64,000 bases of DNA, from assembly GCF_030814995.1 (NCBI RefSeq), contig NZ_JAUSVX010000011.1, positions 186,001 to 250,000 of the forward strand, in the 5' to 3' direction. The position numbers and the translations under genes are program-made. Position 1 is the first letter of the stretch, and every line of letters starts with the position of its first letter. Origin of the DNA: Labrys wisconsinensis. Its GTDB lineage: Bacteria; Pseudomonadota; Alphaproteobacteria; Rhizobiales; Labraceae. The notes beneath the pieces were generated by a model that searched no databases, was not told the origin of the DNA, and worked only from the letters and a program-made list of their open reading frames with translations. Positions 44,175 through 52,271 of this stretch are shown here, one piece after another.

Positions 44175-45164
44175 TCAGAGCGGCGCGACCCGGTCGAGGA
44201 TCCGCGCCACCAGGCCGCGCGCCGTCTCGCCGTCGGCCTTGGCGCGCCAGGCGAGGCCCAGGCGGTGGGCGAGGATGTCGGGCGCGAGGTCGCGCACGTC
44301 GTCGGGCGTGGCGTAGGCGCGGCCGTGCAGATAGGCGCGCGCCCTGGCGGCGGCGGCCAGCGAGAGCGTGCCGCGCGGCGAGACCGGGTGCTCGATCGCC
44401 GTGCGCACGTCCTCGCCCGCCGAGCCGTCGCGCGTCGCCATCACCAGGCGGACGGCATAGTCCTTCAGCGCCGGGGCGAGATGGACGGCCATGGTCTCGC
44501 GACGGGCGGCGTGGATCTCGGCGACGCCGAGGCGATGGCGGGCCTCCTCCGGCGCCGCCGCGCTCTCCTGCTCGACGAGGTCGAGGATGGCGCGCTCGGT
44601 CGCGCCGTCGGGCAGGTCGACGGCGACGTGGAACAGGAAGCGGTCGAGCTGCGCCTCGGGCAGCGGGAACGTGCCCTCGTGCTCGATCGGGTTCTGGGTG
44701 GCGACCACCATGAACGGGTCGGGCAGCGCGTGCGTCGTGCCGCCGGCGGTCACCTGTCGCTCGGCCATGGCCTCCAGCAGCGCCGACTGCACCTTGGGCG
44801 GGGCACGGTTGATCTCGTCGACCAGCACGAGGGTGTGGAACACCGGGCCGGCGACGAACTCGAACACGCCGCGGTCCGGCCGCCAGACCGGCGTGCCCGT
44901 CAGGTCGGCCGGCATCAGGTCCGGCGTGCACTGGATGCGGGCGAAGGAGGCATCGAGGCCGGCGGCGAGGCGCTTCACCGCCCGCGTCTTGGCCAGGCCC
45001 GGCACGCCCTCGATCAGGATATGGCCGCCGGCGAGCAGGGCGATCAGGAGCCGCTCGACCAGCGGGCTGCGGCCGATCAGGCTCTTCTCCAGCGCCTGCG
45101 CCAGCGCGGCGACCCGCGAGCGGGTCTGCGCTTCGACATCGGCGGCGGTGCGGACGATTTCCAT
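44175..45164 (-). CDS. MoxR family AAA+ ATPase
   Basis: A 329-residue MoxR ATPase: Walker A GVPGLAKT, Walker B VLVDEINR (with the characteristic DEINR) and sensor ATQNPIEHEGTFPLPEAQLDRF. It probably acts as a chaperone-like motor for VWA proteins encoded downstream in the operon (DUF58, BatA, BatB). Start ATG at 45164 has no strong ribosome-binding site that I can see; the upstream 176 nt separate it from the divergent two-component genes. Confidence 0.93.
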   Translation of the reverse strand: MEIVRTAADVEAQTRSRVAALAQALEKSLIGRSPLVERLLIALLAGGHILIEGVPGLAKTRAVKRLAAGLDASFARIQCTPDLMPADLTGTPVWRPDRGVFEFVAGPVFHTLVLVDEINRAPPKVQSALLEAMAERQVTAGGTTHALPDPFMVVATQNPIEHEGTFPLPEAQLDRFLFHVAVDLPDGATERAILDLVEQESAAAPEEARHRLGVAEIHAARRETMAVHLAPALKDYAVRLVMATRDGSAGEDVRTAIEHPVSPRGTLSLAAAARARAYLHGRAYATPDDVRDLAPDILAHRLGLAWRAKADGETARGLVARILDRVAPL

Positions 45165-45340
45165 GGCGGCTCCGGGGTCCTCGGCGTGACGGCCCGACGG
45201 TGACGATCCGGGAGTTCCGTTGTAGGGCGTGTTTCCCGTGTCGGCTTGGGCAATTTGCCCGACTTCTCATCGCGGCTCTTGCCTTCGCGCGCGATCGGCG
45301 CGCGAGATGGGCTTCGTGATCCGGCCGGGAGGACGGGACC

Positions 45341-46705
45341 ATGAGCCTGTTGATGCGACTGATCCTGCGCATCGCCGCGGTGGCGCTGCTGTGCCTGAGC
45401 TGCGCCGTGGCCTGGGTGGTGGCGGACACCGACGCCATGGTCCGCACCGAGACGGCCAAGTCGGCCCAGCGCGTCGCCTACCAGCTGGAGCGGCTCTACA
45501 TGCTCGGCAGCGCCGGCTGGGGCTACAGCGCCAGCGCGCCGACCCGCTCCTACATCGCCATGCTCGGCGTGATGTCGCCCGGCATCTGCGTCGAGTTCGA
45601 CCAGCCGGACAATGCCCGGCGGCGGCTGTGCAGCGGCTGGAACACGCTGGGCACGACCGCGCCGGACTGGTTCCGCGAGGCCTTCGGCGTGGTGTTCGAT
45701 CCCGGCGCGCCGGCTGAAGCCGAGGTCCGCATCGTCGACCAGCCGGTGCGCATCGTCGTGGCGACGCACGACCCGGTGGCGGCGGCGACCCGGGCCTGGC
45801 ATCAGTTTCGCATCGTCGCCGGCATGGCGGCGGCGATGGCGGCCGGCATGGCCCTGCTCGCCGCCATGGCGGTGTGGCACGCGCTGATGCCGGCGCAGAC
45901 CATCATGCAGGGCCTGCGCCGCCTGGAGCAGGGCGACCTGTCGAGCCGCCTGCCGGACTTCCCCACGGCGGAGTTCAGCCGTATCGCCCGGGCCTTCAAC
46001 GACCTCGCCAGCCGTCTCGAGCGCACCGGAGCCGAGCGTACCGCGCTGACGCGGCGGCTGTTCCAGGTGCAGGAGGACGAGCGGCGGGCGCTGGCGCGCG
46101 ACCTGCACGACGAGTTCGGGCAATGCCTGACCGCCACCAGCGCGCTCGCCGCCTCGATCGCGGCCGGGGCTCCGCCGGACCGGCCGGACCTCGGCGACGA
46201 TGCCCGCGCCATCTCGCGCGTCACCACGCAGATGATGACCACGCTCAAGGGCGCGCTGATGCGCCTGCGGCCGCCCGATTTCGACGAGCTCGGGCTGGAG
46301 GCGAGCCTGCGCCGCATGGTGGCGGCCTGGAACGCCCAGGCCGGCGCGCGCACGCGATTCCGCCTGGAGGTCGAGGGCGATCTCGCCGCCGTCTCCTCCC
46401 AGGAGGCGCTCAACGTCTACCGCATCGCCCAGGAATGCCTGACCAACGCTGCCCGTCACGGCCGGCCGAGCGAGGTGACGGTGCGCGTGAGCCGGGCCGG
46501 CGTCGAGGACAGTGCGGTGGTGCTGGTGGTCGACGACGACGGCGGCGGCGATCCCGACCAGGTCGCCGGCGCCCCCGGCCTCGGCATTCTCGGCATCCGC
46601 GAGCGCATCGGGGCGCTCGGCGGCACGCTGTCGATCGGCCGCTCCGCCGGCGGCGTGCGGGTCTCGGCGGCGATCCCGACCCTGGCGGAGGCGCGCGCGT
46701 CGTGA
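45341..46705 (+). CDS. sensor histidine kinase, NarX/DegS-like HisKA_3 type
   Basis: A 454-residue membrane kinase. Two transmembrane helices (about residues 8-28 and 156-182) flank a periplasmic sensor of about 125 residues. A HAMP domain (about 180-232) follows, then the HisKA_3 dimerisation helix with EDERRALARDLHDEFGQ (His256), and a HATPase domain (ECLTNAARHGRPSEV; VDDDGGG; GLGILGIRERIGALGG). The His and N/G boxes are complete. It overlaps the response regulator start (GTGA). GGGAGGACGGGACC precedes the ATG. The signal is unknown. Confidence 0.93.
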   Translation: MSLLMRLILRIAAVALLCLSCAVAWVVADTDAMVRTETAKSAQRVAYQLERLYMLGSAGWGYSASAPTRSYIAMLGVMSPGICVEFDQPDNARRRLCSGWNTLGTTAPDWFREAFGVVFDPGAPAEAEVRIVDQPVRIVVATHDPVAAATRAWHQFRIVAGMAAAMAAGMALLAAMAVWHALMPAQTIMQGLRRLEQGDLSSRLPDFPTAEFSRIARAFNDLASRLERTGAERTALTRRLFQVQEDERRALARDLHDEFGQCLTATSALAASIAAGAPPDRPDLGDDARAISRVTTQMMTTLKGALMRLRPPDFDELGLEASLRRMVAAWNAQAGARTRFRLEVEGDLAAVSSQEALNVYRIAQECLTNAARHGRPSEVTVRVSRAGVEDSAVVLVVDDDGGGDPDQVAGAPGLGILGIRERIGALGGTLSIGRSAGGVRVSAAIPTLAEARAS

Positions 46706-47352
46706 GCGGGCTGTCGATCATGCTGGTCGACGATCACCCGGTGGTGCGCGAGGGCTATCGCCGGCTGCTGGAGCGCCGGCCGGGCTACCGCGTGGTGGCC
46801 GAGGCCGAGAACGCCGCCGACGCCTATCGCGCCTATCGCGAGACCTCGCCCGACGTGGTGATCATGGACCTGTCGCTGCCGGGCCCGGGCGGCCTGGAGG
46901 CGGTGCGCCACATCCGGCAATGGGACCGCAACGCCCGCATCCTGGTGTTCACCATGCACCAGGCCGCGGCCTTCGCGCTGAAAGCCTTCGAGGCCGGCGC
47001 CGCCGGCTACGTCACCAAGAGCAGCGCGCCGGACGAATTGATGGGGGCGGTGGAGCAGGTGGCGCGCGGGCGGCGGGCGATGAGCGGCGACATCGCCCGC
47101 GAGATCGCCGCCGAGCGGCTGTCGAACCGCGCCTCGCCGCTGGAGGACCTCGCCCCGCGCGAGATCGAGATCCTGCGCATGGTCGCCTCGGGCATGCCGG
47201 CCGAGGATATCGCCGAAGCGCTGTGCCTCAGCCTGAAGACGGTGCAGAACTACCACTACCAGATCAAGGCCAAGCTCGGCGCCCGCACCGACGCCCACCT
47301 CGTCTGGCTCGCCATCGCCGCCGGCCTGCTGCGCAACGACGAGCCGGGGTGA
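46702..47352 (+). CDS. NarL/FixJ-type response regulator
   Basis: A 216-residue regulator: receiver domain with the acidic pair VDDHP (Asp10, Asp11), phospho-acceptor VVIMDLSLPG (Asp56) and Lys in YVTKSS; LuxR-type helix-turn-helix DLAPREIEILRMVASGMPAEDIAEALCLSLKTVQNYHYQIKAKLGA (split here at about residues 152-197). GTG at 46702 overlaps the kinase stop; an ATG at 46720 would remove six residues of the first strand. It works with the kinase just upstream. Target genes not evident. Confidence 0.92.
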   Translation: MSGLSIMLVDDHPVVREGYRRLLERRPGYRVVAEAENAADAYRAYRETSPDVVIMDLSLPGPGGLEAVRHIRQWDRNARILVFTMHQAAAFALKAFEAGAAGYVTKSSAPDELMGAVEQVARGRRAMSGDIAREIAAERLSNRASPLEDLAPREIEILRMVASGMPAEDIAEALCLSLKTVQNYHYQIKAKLGARTDAHLVWLAIAAGLLRNDEPG

Positions 47353-47366
47353 GGGGGGAGGGAGGG

Positions 47367-47568
47367 GCGCGAAAGCCTTCTCCACGAAGTGGGGAAGGTG
47401 GCCTTGCGAAGCAAGGTCGGATGGGGTGTGGCGGGCAGGGCTGCGACTGTGTTCGGCTTGCGCGACCATCGTGCAGACTGGTTCGACCACACCATCTCGC
47501 GGGCCACACCCCATCCGTCGCCACTTCGTGGCTCCACCTTCCCCACTTCGTGGAGAAGGCTTTCGCGC
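47367..47568. repeat. 202-nt nested inverted-repeat element
   Basis: Outer arms of 66 nt (47367-47432 and 47503-47568): the first 35 and last 15 positions pair exactly, and the 16-nt middle segments differ but each folds into its own small hairpin (CCTTGCGAAGCAAGG in one arm, GCCACGAAGTGGC in the other). The loop is 70 nt. Another copy of the end motif (AGCCTTCTCCACG) lies at 39.7 kb. The element fills the gap between the convergent response-regulator and sulfite-oxidase-like genes. It encodes no protein and may be a miniature mobile or RIME-like repeat. Confidence 0.8.
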
Positions 47569-47575
47569 CCCGCCC

Positions 47576-48247
47576 TCAATCCTCCGAATACCGCTCCTCC
47601 GTCCACGGGTCGCCGCGGTTGTGGTAGCCGCGGACCTCCCAGAAGCCGGGATGGTCCTCGCCCGTGAACGCGATGCGCTGCAGCCACTTGGCGCTCTTCC
47701 AGAAATAGAGGTGCGGTACGACCAGGCGCAGCGGGCCGCCATGCTCGGAGGTCAGCGGCTTGCCCTGCCAGCTGTGCGCCAGGATGGCGTCCTCGGCGGC
47801 GAAATCCTCCAGGGCGAGGTTGGTGGTGTAGCCGTCATGGCTGTGCAGCACCACGAAGCGCGCCTCGGGCCTGGGCATGACGATGTCGAGGAGGTCGCGG
47901 GTGGCGAGGCCGTCCCAGGCATTGTCGTAGCGCGACCAGGTGGTGACGCAGTGGATGTCGCTGACCTCGCGGCGCTGCGGCTGGGCTTCCACCGCCGCCC
48001 AGTCCCAGCTGACGGGATGCTCGACCGCGCCGTCGACGTCGAGGCGCCAGTGCTCGCGCTGGACGCGGGGATGCAGGCCGAGGTCGAGCACCGGCCAGTC
48101 CCTGACCAGATGCTGGCCGGGCGGCAGCCGTTCCGTCTCCGGCCGGGCGATGCGGCCGGTGAGGAAGCGCCCCTCGCGAGCCCAGCGCTGCTTGGTCGTG
48201 GTCAGCTTGGTCTCGGGCGGGGCAGGGATATCGCGATCCTCGGCCAT
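47576..48247 (-). CDS. sulfite oxidase-like molybdopterin oxidoreductase, cytoplasmic
   Basis: A 223-residue protein of the SUOX/YedY fold. SDIHCVTTWSRYDNAWDG contains the molybdenum-ligand Cys (Cys100), and HSHDGYTTNLAL, HGGPLRLVVPHLYFWKSAKW are the family's characteristic strands. Unlike MsrP (YedY) it has no Tat signal, and no MsrQ-like heme membrane partner is adjacent. The start is set at ATG 48247; upstream ATGs at 48280 and 48346 are poorer. The substrate is unknown. It is divergent from the RpiR-type regulator with a large inverted repeat between. Confidence 0.87.
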   Translation of the reverse strand: MAEDRDIPAPPETKLTTTKQRWAREGRFLTGRIARPETERLPPGQHLVRDWPVLDLGLHPRVQREHWRLDVDGAVEHPVSWDWAAVEAQPQRREVSDIHCVTTWSRYDNAWDGLATRDLLDIVMPRPEARFVVLHSHDGYTTNLALEDFAAEDAILAHSWQGKPLTSEHGGPLRLVVPHLYFWKSAKWLQRIAFTGEDHPGFWEVRGYHNRGDPWTEERYSED

Positions 48248-48331
48248 GGCGGTCTCGTCTCGGCTGCGGCGGTGCTCCATCGTCGCCGCTTGCGCGCCGG
48301 CGTCAACAGCGGATGTGGCGCATCGCCATAA

Positions 48332-48382
48332 TCTCGTAGCAATCACTTCATATCAGATTATGATGTAGTGATTGCTACGAGA
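48332..48382. promoter_or_regulatory. 16-bp inverted repeat operator between SUOX-like and RpiR genes
   Basis: TCTCGTAGCAATCACT (48332-48347) and its exact complement AGTGATTGCTACGAGA (48367-48382), separated by 19 nt which hold a further pair TCATA/TATGA. The A+T-rich symmetric block stands out in the GC-rich context. It ends 7 nt before the ATG of the RpiR-type gene and starts 85 nt before the divergent SUOX-like gene. It is probably the binding site of the RpiR-type protein; RpiR/MurR regulators bind long palindromes as dimers of dimers. Confidence 0.75.
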
Positions 48383-48388
48383 CGTCGC

Positions 48389-49321
48389 ATGATCGAAAGC
48401 CAGCACGACGCGCCGCAAGCCGGCTTCGCCGGGCGGATCGCCGCCGCGGCGCATCGCCTGTCGCCGGCGGAGCGCCGGGTGGCGCATTGCCTCGCCGAGC
48501 GCCGGGATGCCGTGCTGCTCGGCTCGGCCGCCGAGATCGCCGCGCTGGCGCGCACCAGCGACGCCACCGTGGTCCGCGCCGTGCGGGCGCTGGGCTTCGA
48601 CGGCCTCGCCGGGCTGCGCCAGGCCATGCTCGCCGAGATCACCGGCGCGCCGACGCCGGCAGGCCGGCTCGCCCATACGCTGGAGGAAGCGGGCGGGGAC
48701 AGCGCGCAGGCGCTGCGCCAGGTGGTGGCGCACCATGAAGCCTCGCTCGCGACCCTGCGGGATCCGGGCTTCGAGGCCGGCTTCACCGGGGCGATCGACA
48801 TCCTGTTCGCGGCCCGGCGCCGCCACATCTTCGGCATCGGCCCGTCCGGGGCGATGGCCGACTATGCCGCCCTGCAGTTCAGCCGCATCGGCTGTCCGTC
48901 GAGCGCCCTTTCGGTCTCGGGCGTGGCGCTCGCCGACCGGCTGCTGGCGGTCGAGGCCGGCGACGTCGTGCTGGCCATCGCCTATGCGCCGCTCTACCGC
49001 GAGGTCGAGGCCGTGCTCGAACGGGCATCGGGGCTCGGTGTTCCCGTGGTGCTGGTCAGCGACAGCCTCGGCCCCATCCTGGCCGGGCGGGTGGCCCAGG
49101 TCCTGCCGGTGCCGCGCGGCCGGGCCGACCATCTCGCCCTGCACGGCGCCACCCTGGTGCTGATCGAGGCGATGATCGTCGGCCTCGCCGCCCGCGACCG
49201 CGACCGGGCCCTCGCCAGCCTCACCGTGCTCGGCGCCTGCCGCGGCGCCGTCGACAAGGCCTGGGCGAAGCGCGGCGCCAGAAGCCGTCCCCCCGTTCCC
49301 CTCTCCCGGAAACCACGATGA
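48389..49321 (+). CDS. MurR/RpiR family transcriptional regulator (SIS domain)
   Basis: A 310-residue regulator: N-terminal RpiR helix-turn-helix (LSPAERRVAHCLAERRD and ALARTSDATVVRAVRALGF, split at about residues 22-70) and a C-terminal SIS domain (about 115-245; IFGIGPSGAMADYAALQFSRIG and DVVLAIAYAPLYREVEAVLE). SIS domains bind phosphosugars. ATG at 48389 is chosen; a GTG 21 nt upstream lies inside the operator palindrome. The stop overlaps the next gene's ATG by 4 nt, so a membrane protein is co-translated with it. Confidence 0.9.
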   Translation: MIESQHDAPQAGFAGRIAAAAHRLSPAERRVAHCLAERRDAVLLGSAAEIAALARTSDATVVRAVRALGFDGLAGLRQAMLAEITGAPTPAGRLAHTLEEAGGDSAQALRQVVAHHEASLATLRDPGFEAGFTGAIDILFAARRRHIFGIGPSGAMADYAALQFSRIGCPSSALSVSGVALADRLLAVEAGDVVLAIAYAPLYREVEAVLERASGLGVPVVLVSDSLGPILAGRVAQVLPVPRGRADHLALHGATLVLIEAMIVGLAARDRDRALASLTVLGACRGAVDKAWAKRGARSRPPVPLSRKPR

Positions 49322-50073
49322 CCAGCATCACCACCATCTCCTCGGCGGTGACCGCCGCGTTCCTCGGCTCCTTCGTCGAGGTCGTCGAGGCCTTCACCAT
49401 CATCCTCGCCGTCGGGCTGTCGCGCAGCTGGCGGCCCGCCTTCATCGGGACGGCCCTGGCGCTGGCCGTCCTGGCGGTGCTGATCCTGGTGCTCGGGCCG
49501 CTGCTGGGGCTCGTGCCGATCGGGCTGCTGCAATATGTCATCGGCGTGCTGCTGATCCTGTTCGGCATCCGCTGGCTGCGCAAGGCGATCCTGCGCGCCG
49601 CCGGCCACATCGCGTTGCGCGACGAGGCCAAGGCCTTCGCCGCGGAAACCGACGCCTTGCAACGCCAGGCGGCCGACCGGCGGGCGGATTTCCTGGCCGG
49701 GCTGGCGGCGTTCAAGGCCGTGCTGCTCGAGGGCGTCGAGGTGGTGTTCATCGTCATCGCGGTCGGGGCCGGCAACGGCATGCTCGGCTATGCCAGCCTC
49801 GGCGCCGCGGCCGCCTGCATCCTGGTGATCGCGCTGGGGCTCGTCATCCACCGCCCGCTGGCGCGCGTTCCCGAGAACACGCTGAAATTCGTGGTCGGGC
49901 TGATGCTGACCGGCTTCGGCATCTTCTGGACCGGCGAAGGCCTCGGCGCGGCCTGGCCGGGCGCGGATCTGGCCATCCTGGGGATCATCGCGATCCTGGC
50001 CCTCGTCTCCCTCGTCGCCGTCCGCGTCCTTCGCGGCGCATCCCGTCCGTCCCTGGAGGCCAATGCCCGATGA
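49318..50073 (+). CDS. COG4280-type integral membrane protein
   Basis: A 251-residue protein with about seven helices and an internal repeat. The first half holds FLGSFVEVVEAFTIILAVG and the second half FKAVLLEGVEVVFIVIAVG; both have ExxE spaced glutamates in a helix, as in FTR1-type iron permeases (REGLE/ExxE). A charged loop (DEAKAFAAETDALQRQAADRRAD, split at residues about 101-122) joins the halves. The duplication suggests a metal or small-ion transporter, but no substrate is known for COG4280 to my knowledge. It overlaps the RpiR-type gene and the small gene downstream, each by 4 nt. Confidence 0.8.
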   Translation: MTSITTISSAVTAAFLGSFVEVVEAFTIILAVGLSRSWRPAFIGTALALAVLAVLILVLGPLLGLVPIGLLQYVIGVLLILFGIRWLRKAILRAAGHIALRDEAKAFAAETDALQRQAADRRADFLAGLAAFKAVLLEGVEVVFIVIAVGAGNGMLGYASLGAAAACILVIALGLVIHRPLARVPENTLKFVVGLMLTGFGIFWTGEGLGAAWPGADLAILGIIAILALVSLVAVRVLRGASRPSLEANAR

Positions 50074-50282
50074 ACGCCATCCGCACGGCCGTCTCCGAGT
50101 TCCTCGGCCTGTTCATCGACGACGGCAGCCTCGCCCTGTTCGTCGTCATCCTGATCGCGCTGGTCACCGCGGCGGTGGAGCTCGCCGGGCTGGCGCCGCT
50201 CCTCGGCGCCGGAGCGCTGCTGCTCGGCTGCGTGCTGCTGCTCGCCGAGAGTCTGCACCGGGCTACCCGCCGGCGGGGATAG
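50070..50282 (+). CDS. small membrane protein (70 aa)
   Basis: A 70-residue protein with two predicted helices (LALFVVILIALVTAAVELAG region and PLLGAGALLLGCVLLLAES) and a basic tail HRATRRRG. Its ATG overlaps the stop of the COG4280-type gene by 4 nt, so it is probably a real, co-translated partner or regulator. No homologue is recognised by me. Confidence 0.7.
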   Translation: MNAIRTAVSEFLGLFIDDGSLALFVVILIALVTAAVELAGLAPLLGAGALLLGCVLLLAESLHRATRRRG

Positions 50283-50334
50283 GCATCCCTTCACCGCTTC
50301 GACAGCGGGAAAAGGCCTGAGCAGGGGGCAAGAC

Positions 50335-50958
50335 ATGGTCGAGAATGCCGAGCGGCCTTCGAAACCCGTGGGGCAGCGGGCCTGGAGCCTCGCGAGGACG
50401 AGATCGCGGGCGATCCTGCTGGCCGCAGCCCTCGTCCTGGTGCCGCCACTCGGCATCGGCGGCTGGGCCGGCGCGCTCCAGCTGACGGGCAACATCCACG
50501 AGATCGAACCTGGTGCGCTCTACCGGTCGGCCCAGCTCAACGGGCAGGCGCTGGGCGACGTCCTCAAGCGATATGGCATCCGCACCGTGATCAATCTTCG
50601 CGGCGCGCATGACGGCGCGAAATGGTACGAGGACGAGCGGGCGCGCGTCCAGGCGGCCGGCGTCGGACATCTCGACATCCGGATGTCGGCGACGCACGAG
50701 CCCGATGCGGCGACGCGGGCGGCGCTCATCGAGGCCTTGCGCACGGCGCCCCGGCCGCTGCTGATCCATTGCAAGTCCGGGGCCGATCGCACCGGCCTTG
50801 CGGCAGCGGTGTACGAGCTCCTCGTCGCCGGACGGCCGAAGGATCAGGCTGCCGGGCAGCTCTCCTTCCGCTACGGCCATTTCCCGTGGCTGACCAGCCG
50901 GACCGGGGCCATGGACCGGGCGTTCGAGGAGATCGCCGCGGCCCCCGGCTCGCCCTGA
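50335..50958 (+). CDS. tyrosine/dual-specificity protein phosphatase
   Basis: A 207-residue protein with an N-terminal membrane segment (about 26-47, AILLAAALVLVPPLGIGGWAG) and a phosphatase domain with IHCKSGADRTG (Cys146, Arg152; CX5R). The stretch IEPGALYRSAQLNG is typical of the bacterial Tyr-phosphatase (Y_phosphatase3/DSP) group. Presumably membrane-anchored and facing the periplasm or cytosol. GCAGGGGGC precedes the ATG at 50335. The substrate is unknown. Confidence 0.87.
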   Translation: MVENAERPSKPVGQRAWSLARTRSRAILLAAALVLVPPLGIGGWAGALQLTGNIHEIEPGALYRSAQLNGQALGDVLKRYGIRTVINLRGAHDGAKWYEDERARVQAAGVGHLDIRMSATHEPDAATRAALIEALRTAPRPLLIHCKSGADRTGLAAAVYELLVAGRPKDQAAGQLSFRYGHFPWLTSRTGAMDRAFEEIAAAPGSP

Positions 50959-50975
50959 GCCGGCGACGCGGATGG

Positions 50976-51614
50976 TCAGCCCTGGAGGTGGAAGACCTCG
51001 ATCACGCCGTTGAGGGTGATCTGGGTGCCGACGCACAGCAGGAGGAAGGCGGAGAGGCGCGTGACGATCTGCGAGCGGGTGCGGCCGAGCAGCGCCGTGA
51101 GCGCATCGGCCCAGCGATAGGACAGCCAGATGGTCACCGCGATCACCAGGGCGGCCGCCGAGGCGCTGACCACGAAGGCGGCGAGGTCGCGGCCGTCGGC
51201 GGGGCGGTTGGCGCCGAGGGCGATGGCGACCGAGATCGTGCCCGGCCCGGTGGTGAAGGGCATGGTCAGGGGGAAGAAGGCGACGTCGTCGCTGCCGACC
51301 GCATCGTCCGCCTGCTGCTGCTTGCGCTCGTCGCTCTGCTCGGGGGTCGAGAGCAGCTCCCAGGCGCGCACCGCCACCACCAGGCCGCCGGCGATGCGCA
51401 GCGCCGCCAGGCTGATGCCGAAGAATTCCAGGATATAGGTGCCGATCCACAGGGCGCAGAGCATGACCAGGGCGGAATAGATGCCGATCTTGCCGGCGAG
51501 CGCGGTGCGCTCGGCATGGGAGCGGTCGGCGGTGACGCTGCTGAAGATGAAGGCGCCGCCGATCGGGTTGACGATGGAGAACAAGGCGGAGAGCGCCAGC
51601 AGGAAATGCGGCAT
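50976..51614 (-). CDS. MarC family integral membrane protein
   Basis: A 212-residue protein with six predicted helices. FSIVNPIGGAFIFSSVTAD and MPFTTGPGTISVAIALG are the two repeat motifs (NPxG and GPG) of the MarC/UPF0056 family. No transport substrate is settled for MarC proteins. ATG at 51614 gives the usual length; in-frame upstream codons (to 51722) look non-homologous. It is convergent with the phosphatase gene. It is not linked to mar genes. Confidence 0.9.
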   Translation of the reverse strand: MPHFLLALSALFSIVNPIGGAFIFSSVTADRSHAERTALAGKIGIYSALVMLCALWIGTYILEFFGISLAALRIAGGLVVAVRAWELLSTPEQSDERKQQQADDAVGSDDVAFFPLTMPFTTGPGTISVAIALGANRPADGRDLAAFVVSASAAALVIAVTIWLSYRWADALTALLGRTRSQIVTRLSAFLLLCVGTQITLNGVIEVFHLQG

Positions 51615-51728
51615 CGCCAGCGTCAGGATCGTCAAGCCCGCCTCCCCCGAACGGCGCTCAGCCGCAGGCATGTCGGGGCAGTGTCGACGGGCGCGGGCGC
51701 GCTGGCAAGGGGGCGCGTGCACGCCGTC

Positions 51729-52211
51729 TCACACGGCATCGCCGTCCAGCAGCTCGAGCGGGAAGCCGGCGGCCTTCACCGTCTTGGTGACGACATAGGT
51801 GAAGTAGCGGTCGATGCCGAGGTCCTCGGCCAGGAGGCGGTCGATCAGCCGCTGATAGGCGTCGATGTCGGGGGCGACGATGCGCAGCATGTAGTCGATG
51901 CCCCCGCCCACCGCGTCGCAGCCGACGATGGCCGGCTCGCGCATTACCATGGCCTCGAAACGCTGGAAATCGCCCTGGCGGTGGCTCTTCAGCGTGATCT
52001 CGACCAGGATGGTGGCAAAGCGCCCGAGCTTGCCGGCGTCGATGCCGGCGCTGTAGCCGGCGATGATCCCGGCCCGCTCCAGCCGGCGCAGCCGCTCCCA
52101 GCAGGCGGCGGCGGAGAGATTGACCTTCTCGGCCAGGCCCAGCTTGGTGATGCGTCCCTCGCGCTGCAGCGCCGCCAGGATCTTCAGGTCGATCTTGTCG
52201 AGTTTCAGCAT
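51729..52211 (-). CDS. asnR: Lrp/AsnC family regulator of ectoine utilisation (AsnR/DoeX)
   Basis: A 160-residue Lrp-family protein: N-terminal helix-turn-helix (KIDLKILAALQREGRITKLGLAEKVNLS) and a C-terminal RAM effector domain (YVVTKTVKAAGF). Position next to the MocR-type enuR and the eut/doe/ehu genes matches AsnR/DoeX, a second regulator in ectoine clusters. It is divergent from enuR with only 60 nt between the start codons, an interval that contains one of the two candidate EnuR operators. The effector is probably ectoine-derived diaminobutyrate or a related metabolite, by analogy. Confidence 0.88.
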   Translation of the reverse strand: MLKLDKIDLKILAALQREGRITKLGLAEKVNLSAAACWERLRRLERAGIIAGYSAGIDAGKLGRFATILVEITLKSHRQGDFQRFEAMVMREPAIVGCDAVGGGIDYMLRIVAPDIDAYQRLIDRLLAEDLGIDRYFTYVVTKTVKAAGFPLELLDGDAV

Positions 52212-52250
52212 GCAGCGGCAGGTCCCATGATATGATGCGTCGGTGCCCCG

Positions 52251-52268
52251 ATATTGTATCAGGACAAT
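52251..52268. promoter_or_regulatory. candidate EnuR operator 1, upstream of enuR
   Basis: ATATTGTATCAGGACAAT, with core ATTGT-N6-ACAAT symmetry. Its right half includes AGGA (52261-52264), the probable ribosome-binding site of enuR, whose ATG is at 52272. Bound regulator would therefore cover the start of its own message. It is 16/18 identical to the site at 53728. Confidence 0.75.
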
Positions 52269-52271
52269 CCG

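Noticed and set aside
48368-48388. Earlier GTG start for the RpiR-type regulator
   Set aside because: It lies inside the perfect inverted repeat, which is better read as an operator; ATG 48389 gives a normal N-terminus.
52254-52271. TTG start for enuR
   Set aside because: It lies inside the candidate operator; ATG 52272 with AGGA upstream is more likely.
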